Assembly (NCBI GenBank): GCA_019421385.1
Contig: JAHZFK010000032.1
Span: 1-28,614 of the forward strand
DNA: 28,614 nucleotides
Direction of reading: 5' to 3'
Origin: Clostridiales bacterium
GTDB lineage: Bacteria > Bacillota > Clostridia > Oscillospirales > Butyricicoccaceae
Below the pieces are notes generated by a model. The model did no database searches. It saw nothing but the letters and a program-made list of their open reading frames with translations, and was not told the DNA's origin. A program made the position numbers and the translations under genes. The first letter of the stretch is position 1, and each line of letters starts with the position of its first letter. Shown here piece after piece: positions 22,246 to 28,614 of this stretch.

Positions 22246-22887
22246 GGTGTCTCACACACCGTTCCTTTCTCTATATTGATAGACAAGCTGGCCCCCTTCG
22301 CCATGTAGACGGTTTTCCCGCCCTCGGACTACTATGGGACCTCCGTTACCATGCCGGATTTTCAGCGTCATCTTCCTCGGGGTGTTAATCCTTGGAATTT
22401 ATCACCTTGCGGCATTACGCATAGCCCTGTGGGGCGTTCCGGTTTAGGTAATCTCCGGTTAGACTGTTAGAAATGGCTTGTCAGCTTGTCGGATATGACG
22501 TTCGTCCTTTGCCGCTTATTGCGGTTGGTCGGTACAAAAGTATCATGGACACCTTCATCAGGACTCTATGAAGTTCCTTGTACCGCCTGACACTTCAGCT
22601 ATCGTGTGTCAGGGACTCGAGTATGACCCCTCGGACTGTCATTCAGGCAATCCAGCTTTTATCCTCATAACTGACCTTTCATCTTGCAGTTCAGTCGCGG
22701 CATGGATAGCTCTGCCGACTTACCGCTTTCCCGATATGCTACACTCCCCGCGCAGTTTCCCTTGCGGATAAATCGGGTGATGACAACTTTTTGATACTTT
22801 TATGTTGCTGCTGTGCCAACAGCAGAATTCCTAACAGTCCGCGGACACCTTCGTATCACACGAAACAAGATGTCCTTACGGACGCAC

Positions 22888-25381
22888 GGCCGGTTTCCAC
22901 GAGACCGGGATTTGTGATCATCACCTGCATCCCTTGACGAAGTTTTTCCGCCACCCATGCCTCGCGTCCCCGCGGCGGCACGGTATCCTCCATGATCTCG
23001 GCGCGGATGCCGGCATCCATGAGAAATCGCTTTAGATGTGTCCGGCTGTCCAGACGCACCCAGTTGACGTAGAGCAATACGCGCTCCCCGGCGGCAACCT
23101 TTGCACGGATGATGTCGAGCGTCCTTGCGTCCTTTTCGGTTTCGTCCGTCGGCGCACCGCTGTCCTTCGGCACCAAAATCGGGTCTGCGGTAACCGGATG
23201 CACAATCGGCTTATGCCCGTACGGCTGATCCGGGTAGGCCATCAGCAGATTGAGGTAAACGGACAGCAGTTTTTGCGCAAGCTTGCGGCCTTCCCGGCTG
23301 CGATCCTTAAAAAGCTCCTGAAAGCTTTTCTCCAGCTGCGCATATGCCCGATACTGGTTCTCCGGCAACGAGAGCGGCACGGGGATTTCCTCGTACTCTG
23401 GCAGTTCCTTACCCATGTCCATCAGGGTGAGGAATACACCGCTTTCCAACAGGAAGCGGCTGTACACCAGTGGGGATACACCGGGTCGCTGCCGGGAACA
23501 CTTTTTGCGCTTGACCGCGCGGCGGTTGGAATTGTATCCGCCTTCTGTCACCGAGTAGATATCCTCGATCACGCCGTATTCCTGCGCAAAATGCGACTGT
23601 GCGGCAAATGTCTGTCCATCCTGCTGCATCAGCTGTGAACAGGTGCGGTACAGCAGGTAGAAGATACCGGACGCATAGCCGTTGATCAGGGTCGCTGTCA
23701 TGCCGATGCACTTCTTTGCGGCGGCAAACAGCTCACCCATGGCATCGCCTTGTCCGCTGTTCGCTGCAAACTGGTGAAGCTCATCCGCGATCAAACCGTC
23801 TATTTTGCCGCTGTACTTATTTTTGATATAGGTACTGAGCGGAAACCGGCGGCAGGCGCCGCGGGCGGTCATGAAACGGTTTGGGTCTTGTGCCAGTTCG
23901 TTCAGCTGCTTTTTCGCAGCTGCCGTTTTGCAGGCCTTGAATGCCTGTCCGACAAATCGGCGATGGACATAGCCTACATGGCTGATGCGCACCCATTCGC
24001 TCTGCTCTTCCACGGTGGTGGCCGTCCAGAGGACGGTGCCGCAGCATTCACACTTGCGGTTGGCGCGGGTCTCGGTGCGGAAATAGTCCGATGTGGCATC
24101 CACCAGTGTCTTTCTTCCGCAGTCCAGAAATTCCATCTGGATCACACTGCCGCAGTCCGGACAGGTAAAGCCACGCTTTATCGCGTTCCAGCGCACCGCC
24201 GGGCGGCGCATATAGCCGTCTCGCGCGGTTTCCTTGGACAATACGGCAAAGACCGTTCGGCTGCCGCGGACATATTCCGCATAGAGGGCGTCAAAGTCTT
24301 CCGGCGATTGCACGACCGCAGACAGCGAATCCGGAATGGTTTCACCCAGCTCCCGTACCCATTTGCCTGTCATGTGGGACGGACAAAGGACAATGTGTAG
24401 GCACTTCCGCTGCTTCTGCAGAAAATACGCCTGCAGCGCCAGACTGCCGACCTTGCTCTTGCCAGAGCCGCATTCTGCGATCAGCAGCCCGAGCTTGGCT
24501 TTCTGCAATCTGCGGCGCAGCGCTTCCGCTGCCGCAAGCTGCGCGCCATACAAGGGGTAACCGGCCGTCTGTTCGACATATCGGTTCAGCTCCAGTACGG
24601 CTTCTGACAACGGCTCTGTCGCCGGGTCGTACAGCGGGTCAAACTGCCCACGGATACGGGCGGCAATGACAGAACCGAACGCATTCAAATAGCTTGCAAC
24701 TCCGCCGATATCACGAAAGGCGTCTGTTTGGCCGTCTTGCGTGCCGGGTATGTGGATCGCGCCGCTTTTGAGGCCGCTTGTCACCACATCCGCAATATTC
24801 TGATCTTCTGGCGTGCAGGTAAGCTGCCACGCTTCGAACGGCTCGCAGGTCGTCCGCACAAGGCATCTGGTGAGAATGTTCCGTGCCTGCAGCTCTGCGA
24901 TCAGGTAATCCGCAAACTGCGGGATCATGGGGATTATGCTGACACGATCTATTTCGTGATATAACGCATCTTGATCTCCAGCTGCGCAGAGCAAATAGGC
25001 TTCCCGCGGCTGACTTCCTTCATTTCTTCTTTCCGAATCATCTGCATTTTCCTCGGTTTTGTCCTCCGACATGTTCCTGCTGACGCTTTTTTCCTCCCAC
25101 AGAATGGTAGCTACCGTGTACGCGCCCTCCCGGGACAGCGTTTTCCGATAACGTCCACGTTCTGCAGTAAGCACATACGACTGTTCCTCTGCGGATACGG
25201 TGACCGTGGCGCCGCCGCAAATCGCAGCAGACACGCCCTGCACCATCTCGGGATAGCCGCCAAAGCGGATGCCGACCAGCCTATACTGCGGATCTGAAAT
25301 AACCGTGTCCGCATAGCCGGTGAGCATGATGCCCTGCGCGCTGTCCTGATACCGCACCTCCATCAATCTGTTTTCCCTCAC
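22888..25381 (-). CDS. SF2/SNF2-like DExH helicase, 5' exon
   Basis: The upstream exon. With the 3' exon at 19826-20310 it gives 992 residues. The start is the GTG at 25381, which has GGAGG 10 bases upstream; the frame also runs to an ATG at 25465, but a terminator hairpin occupies that part. Residues about 1-270 are an uncharacterised N-terminal region. Walker A ECGSGKSK lies near 303-310, a four-cysteine zinc insertion (CPDC ... CECC) near 407-447, DExH box ADELH near 532-536 and motif III GMTATL near 560. Near the end comes the second RecA domain, with VLLYVNWV and MITNPGLVETG (motif V). The exon ends in GGC-C at 22888. It is probably an ATP-driven DNA translocase of a mobile element. Confidence 0.88.
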
Positions 25382-25415
25382 ATTCGTTTTTCCTCCGATC
25401 TTTTTGAATTTGCAC

Positions 25416-25462
25416 AAAAAAAGACCGTGCAGCATCCATAAATCGGATTTCTGTACGGTCTT
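25416..25462 (-). terminator. terminator-like hairpin in the leader of the helicase operon
   Basis: Read on the minus strand, AAGACCGTACAG and CTGCACGGTCTT pair with a single A-C mismatch around an 18-base loop, and TTTTT follows. It lies only about 35 bases before the GTG start of the helicase gene. It either ends a transcript from upstream or works as an attenuator for the operon. No clear operon promoter is visible between it and the gene. Confidence 0.7.
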
Positions 25463-25926
25463 CATTGTGTGGTGAATCAGGTTTCGAGCATTTGTACAAC
25501 CCAGATAGGCAGACTGCCCCCTGGGCGGGTTACTCTGACAAAATTACTCTGACATGATTACACTCTTAATATAGCGCGGTTTCTCTCGTTAATAAAGATG
25601 AAAATTTTTCGCCTTTGTTTTATTATTTGACGATTATCATGTGAGCTTGATCGCGGCAAATGACTATCTTGCTGTTGCCAACAGCTTTGATATTATACTG
25701 ATTTTCTGCGATGAGAAATACAAGTGGCAAAACACTATTTGCACTAAAACAACGGAATTTTTTCGCAGAAACAATAAAAAATTCGATCCTTTCGGTTATC
25801 TCACAAAGTGACAACTATGGTATTCTAAACTTGCAATGCGTATACCGCTTTAAAAAGTGCAGCTTGACCATGGATGATGGTGCATAGCAACCAGGAGCAT
25901 GGTGCACTGTGGCATCATGAAAGGAA
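25463..25926. other. gene-free AT-rich region upstream of the helicase operon
   Basis: No supported gene. It contains two direct repeats TTACTCTGACA at 25530-25540 and 25544-25554; a related TTACTCTG occurs at 25928. These may be the terminal repeats of the IS21-type remnant that follows. A 63-codon frame at 25623-25814 starts at TTG with no ribosome binding site and has no recognisable content. Confidence 0.45.
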
Positions 25927-26561
25927 TTACTCTGGGATGACCTTGCGCTTGTGCATAGACTCGCCCTCAATCTAGCTGGAGACCATCTTATTCCAATTCT
26001 CTATCAGTTCTAGCATATCCCGAATTTCTGCCTCCTTGAGCATGTAAAGCAACCATTCATCAAAGATAAGCAGCTTCTCTTTCCTGGCTTTTTCATATAG
26101 TCCCAGTAGGCGCCGTTGGTTCAGGCCACAGACATTTCCACCATCAGATCCGGCAGACGGATGTACCGCACAGAGCAAAAACTGCAACTGGCTACCATAC
26201 CAAGAGCATAGGCCAGACAGATCTCTCCAGCCCCGATGGGGCCCAGGATGATGACATTATGCCCTGCATAGAGATAGGCACAGGAGGCCAGCCGCAGGAT
26301 ATGTTCCCGATTCAGCTTTCGTTCCGGAAGCTACTAGATATTCTTCACACAGGCGGCTGGGTCAGCGTAGTCGGCATTGAGAATAAAACAAGTCAGGCGG
26401 TTACTTCTCCTGGCGCTCCACTCCGTATCTAGCAGCATGGCAAAGAGATCCTCAAAGGGCATCACCTAGAACTGCGTATCTCCCAGTTGGGCAAAGAAGT
26501 CTTCAGCCATGACGCCCAAGCGCATTTTACAAAGTTTCCAAATCGTTTCATTGCTCAGCAT
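25927..26561 (-). pseudogene. istB: istB pseudogene (IS21 family ATPase)
   Basis: From the ATG at 26561 (MLSNETIWKLCKMRLGVM) the frame meets a stop after 31 codons. It resumes as MPFEDLFAMLLDTEWSARRSNRL and stops again at NI followed by two stops. It then resumes as LPERKLNREHILRLASCAY with a damaged Walker A (GPIGAGE, lysine lost), and has a further stop at SVA. A one-base deletion in an A-run shifts frame to KARKEKLLIFDEWLLY, part of the C-terminal region is missing, and the end reads EGESMHKRKVIPE. This is the helper ATPase of IS21-type transposition, clearly dead. Confidence 0.85.
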
Positions 26562-27003
26562 GCCCATTCCCCCTCTTGTAGTAGCCGACGGCCCTGGTGA
26601 ATTTATTGGCCTTTGGATCTTACGGTCTGGCCAGAGCATACCCAGGAGAGCGGCTTGTCCTGCCCGAATTTCCGGATAGCCTAGATTCTCTTTAGGCTGG
26701 GGGAAGCGGTGTAAGTGACGGCTTTTCCGGAAAGCACAAGGCAATATGAGACTTGTAGTCCTACGGCCCCACCTTGTGGACAGAGAGAAAAAGCCGTACC
26801 ACAGCAGCGGTGTGCTGGCCAATCCGCTCTGCCCAGCAGAGGAAATGCTCGCTATTCCATTGCAGGTAGGATTGGTGATCCGTCGTAATATGCGCCTCCA
26901 CCGTGCTGTACTGGTTGGGACCACCGTTTAGTCGCAGATGGTAGGCAATCCGTGTAATGGCGAAAAAGATCTCTACTGTGGTCCGAGTGAGACGCACATC
27001 CAC
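26548..27003 (-). pseudogene. istA: istA pseudogene, 3' part (IS21 family transposase)
   Basis: Only the C-terminal part of the transposase is left. TRTTVEIFFAITRIAYHLRL and GPNQYSTVEAHITTDHQSYLQ match the end of IS21-type transposases. After a frameshift and stops, another frame gives NKFTRAVGYYKRGNGHAEQ ending at 26548, overlapping the istB start as in intact IS21 elements. The catalytic DDE domain is absent. With istB this is a decayed, 5'-truncated IS21-family copy. Confidence 0.8.
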
Positions 27004-27291
27004 AATGCGATATTTTTAAACGAAAACGGCAAATGCGGGTATAATAAGCGTTGCATAAGCTATGTGTATCGATGCAAGTAAAGTTTCCGATCGCTGGTAT
27101 CCTGCCTGCATCATCTATCCATTCGTACCTAAAATGCAAGAACCATGGTTCAGAATGTGCGTATAAATTGCCTGTGGCGATTTTCTGGTGTAGCAGTATA
27201 ATTTTACATTTATTCTCTTTGATTGTGAGAGAACGAGAAGGAAATAATAGATTTCCCTCCGAAACAAAGCCTTTCTTGCGTAATATGGCGC
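27004..27291. other. gene-free AT-rich spacer between IS remnant and flavodoxin gene
   Basis: No convincing gene, terminator or repeat was found. The frames present are short, have no ribosome binding sites, and run across the IS remnant boundary. Confidence 0.4.
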
Positions 27292-27777
27292 TTAAACAAT
27301 TTTTGCAACCTGTTCTGCCATGCGCTTGCCATAGACGCGGAACAGGTCTGCGAAGGTTTCTATGTCAGGAGCGATTGCCACTGGTCCCAGATGAATGACA
27401 GGCATCCCTTTCGCCTGTCCACTAGAATACACCATCATACCGTCTACCATGAGGTGTGTGAGTATGCATTGGATGGCCAGATCCCCGCCCCCATGAATAA
27501 AAGCTGCTGTAGCGTAGGCGCCCCCCAACTTGCCAGCAACATTTAACTTAGCAGGAGCGCTCTCCAACCAAGCTTTCATGCGGGCGATAAGATATCCATT
27601 GTAGGTCGGCGTGCCGACAATCAGAGCATCACTTGCTTTCACATATTCCTCATCAACATCGGTAATCGGGAAAGCTGTCGCTTCGGCTTCATCAATAGTA
27701 GAAATACCCTCAATAATATATTTTGCCATTTTGGCGGTATTTCCTGTCTGTGTATCGTATACAATAGCCAGTTTCAC
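27292..27777 (-). CDS. flavodoxin-family protein
   Basis: 161 residues from a GTG at 27777 with AAGGAGG 6 bases upstream; an overlapping ATG at 27779 is followed at once by a stop and is not used. The FMN phosphate loop TQTGNT is at 9-14. GTPTYNGYL near 55 and GGAYATAAFIHGGGD near 85-99 match the second and third flavin loops of flavodoxins and WrbA-like quinone reductases. It is a cytoplasmic redox carrier or NAD(P)H-quinone reductase. It is transcribed divergently from an HxlR-type regulator, the usual setting for a thiol- or quinone-responsive detoxification unit. Confidence 0.9.
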   Translation of the reverse strand: MKLAIVYDTQTGNTAKMAKYIIEGISTIDEAEATAFPITDVDEEYVKASDALIVGTPTYNGYLIARMKAWLESAPAKLNVAGKLGGAYATAAFIHGGGDLAIQCILTHLMVDGMMVYSSGQAKGMPVIHLGPVAIAPDIETFADLFRVYGKRMAEQVAKIV

Positions 27778-27818
27778 ATAAATCCTCCTTGATAAGTTAT
27801 AAATATCTGATATAATTT

Positions 27819-27841
27819 ATGTACCTAATTTTATTATACAT
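27819..27841. promoter_or_regulatory. candidate HxlR operator
   Basis: ATGTA (27819-27823) and TACAT (27837-27841) form an inverted repeat with a 13-base AT-rich centre. It overlaps the -10 hexamer of the flavodoxin promoter. HxlR-type dimers bind inverted repeats of this size, so repression of flavodoxin is plausible. Confidence 0.45.
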
Positions 27842-27860
27842 GTCTTAGTGATTTTCTCAA
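27833..27860 (-). promoter_or_regulatory. sigma-A promoter of the flavodoxin gene
   Basis: Read on the minus strand, TTGAGA (27860-27855) and consensus TATAAT (27838-27833) with a 16-base spacer. Transcription would begin about 50 bases before the GTG start. Confidence 0.6.
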
Positions 27861-27915
27861 TAACGCAGTTTTTTCATACATATTATATTTTTTCTTACCT
27901 TGGGAGGTTCATCAC

Positions 27916-28293
27916 ATGAATAAGGAGCAGTCAGAAATTTGTCCTCTACGTCTGGCTATGGATGTTGTTGGTGGTAAATGGCGGTTGAGCATTGTATGTT
28001 TGCTAAAGGATGGGATGCCACTACGCTATAATCAAATTAAAAGAGCTGTGCCGGGAATCACCAATGTTATGCTATCCCAGTCGCTTAAACATCTTGAGGA
28101 GTATGGAATTGTCAGCCGAAAGCAGTACAATGAAGTGCCGGTGCGGGTGGAGTATCAGTTAACAGACAATGGAAGTACACTTCTCAACTTGCTGGAGCAG
28201 TTCAGTGATTGGGGAAATCAATGTATCAGCCGTCATCTGGAATATCGGACTCACTGCGCAGATTGCCTTTTCCAGGATGCAAAAGAATTTTAA
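27916..28293 (+). CDS. HxlR/MarR-type winged-helix transcriptional regulator
   Basis: 125 residues. It begins MNKEQSEICPLRLAMDVVGGKW, with the conserved N-terminal cysteine (C9) directly before the helix, as in redox-sensing HxlR proteins. The winged helix spans about 20-95, including LRYNQIKRAVPGITNVMLSQ as recognition region, LKHLEEYGIVSRK and VEYQLTDNG. A C-terminal CADC pair adds two more cysteines. It is expected to be a dimer that represses the divergent flavodoxin gene and itself until C9 reacts with quinones or electrophiles. GGGAGG lies 8 bases before the ATG. Confidence 0.9.
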   Translation: MNKEQSEICPLRLAMDVVGGKWRLSIVCLLKDGMPLRYNQIKRAVPGITNVMLSQSLKHLEEYGIVSRKQYNEVPVRVEYQLTDNGSTLLNLLEQFSDWGNQCISRHLEYRTHCADCLFQDAKEF

Positions 28294-28614
28294 TTGGAAT
28301 AGTCGAAAAACGCATATCCCAATAACAGTCAAGCACTTTGTTTTAATAGGTCTGTAAATAGTGTGCACCTTGTAAGCAGCGGACGATCATCTCCCTCACC
28401 TGCTCGTATAGCATAGGGACGCAGCGAAGACGAGGATTGGTTTCTTGTATTTGTCCCATCTAAAGCATCGCTTACATGTTTTACCGTATTGCTTTGGGTA
28501 TATGGTTTTAGTATATCACTCTAGTATTCTTACAATGGTCTGAGACACTGAGTTTAAACCCTGTAGGTTTGTCAAACATATTGGACAGAGAACTCTGCAG
28601 GAGAAAGCCAACCA
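28294..28614. other. right end of window, nothing recognised
   Basis: An AT-rich stretch without a supported gene. A 38-codon minus-strand frame at 28343-28459 (MLYEQVREMIVRCLQG inside it) lacks a ribosome binding site and could be a fragment of a decayed gene. No terminator for the HxlR gene was seen. Confidence 0.35.

Larger units (their letters stand above)
20311..22887 (-). mobile_element. group II intron interrupting the helicase gene
   Basis: On the minus strand the intron begins GTGCGTCCGTAAGGAC, fitting the group II 5' consensus GUGYG, and ends CCCTAC (consensus AY). Domain V is at 20406-20373: a 34-base hairpin GAGCCGG...CCGGTTC with the AGC catalytic triad. Domain VI lies between it and the 3' end. 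The 5' 640 bases (22246-22887) hold the ribozyme domains and no gene. Domain IV carries the RT gene. Removing exactly 20311-22887 (2577 bases) joins GGC-C to TG-GAT, restoring GLDL in frame. The whole intron has the canonical layout and looks active. Confidence 0.93.

Noticed and set aside
25623..25814. 63-codon minus-strand frame
   Set aside because: TTG start, no ribosome binding site, no recognisable sequence, in a decayed region.
26852..27139. 95-codon minus-strand frame over the IS remnant
   Set aside because: It is out of frame with the istA fragment that matches IS21 transposases and lacks a start signal.

Overview
The window looks like a chromosome segment of a low-to-mid GC Gram-positive bacterium of the class Clostridia, probably a gut-type Oscillospirales or relative. 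The signs are strong AAGGAGG-type ribosome binding sites, consensus sigma-A promoters, compact intrinsic terminators, a dimeric GlyQS-type glycyl-tRNA synthetase, a YkpA-type ABC-F protein, DUF378 and DUF2752 proteins, and an IS21-type remnant. The genus cannot be fixed from the sequence alone.

Region 1 (1-9875) is ordinary chromosome. It holds a membrane-anchored phosphodiester glycosidase-like protein, a RhlE-like DEAD-box RNA helicase, a putative manganese or metal transporter, a CpXC zinc protein, an ABC-F/DUF2752 pair, a nitroreductase-sirtuin operon, a DUF378 protein and glycyl-tRNA synthetase.

Region 2 (9940-12780) is an integration hot spot. An interleaved divergent promoter separates glyQS from a stretch with two tRNA 5'-half remnants and one intact tRNA-Ala(CGC). 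A tyrosine integrase, an excisionase and an XRE repressor follow. The region is AT-richer than its flanks and is crowded with non-coding symmetry: several stem-loops, a perfect 28-bp palindrome, a 21-bp tandem repeat, and a set of TTCGAC hexamers phased at 10 bp in inverted orientation.

Region 3 (12790-25465) is a minus-strand gene cluster of about 12.5 kb that reads as one operon and is the most unusual part. In transcription order it encodes a large zinc-containing SF2/SNF2-like helicase, a DnaN-like sliding clamp, an unknown protein, a truncated sigma-like protein, four small unknown proteins, a RavA-like MoxR AAA ATPase, an SSB and a ViaA-like VWA protein. A group II intron with a full RT-maturase-HNH protein interrupts the helicase gene exactly in helicase motif V. 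Removing 20311-22887 restores an open frame of 992 residues. The helicase ends in QLSFW, which resembles a clamp-binding motif, and the clamp gene is the next gene. I infer a DNA replication or maintenance module of a mobile element that also carries a chaperone-like RavA/ViaA pair.

Region 4 (25466-28614) is decayed and AT-rich. It has an IS21-family remnant (istA 3' part plus broken istB), then a divergently transcribed flavodoxin and HxlR-type regulator pair with a likely operator over the flavodoxin promoter. I recognise nothing in the last 320 bases.
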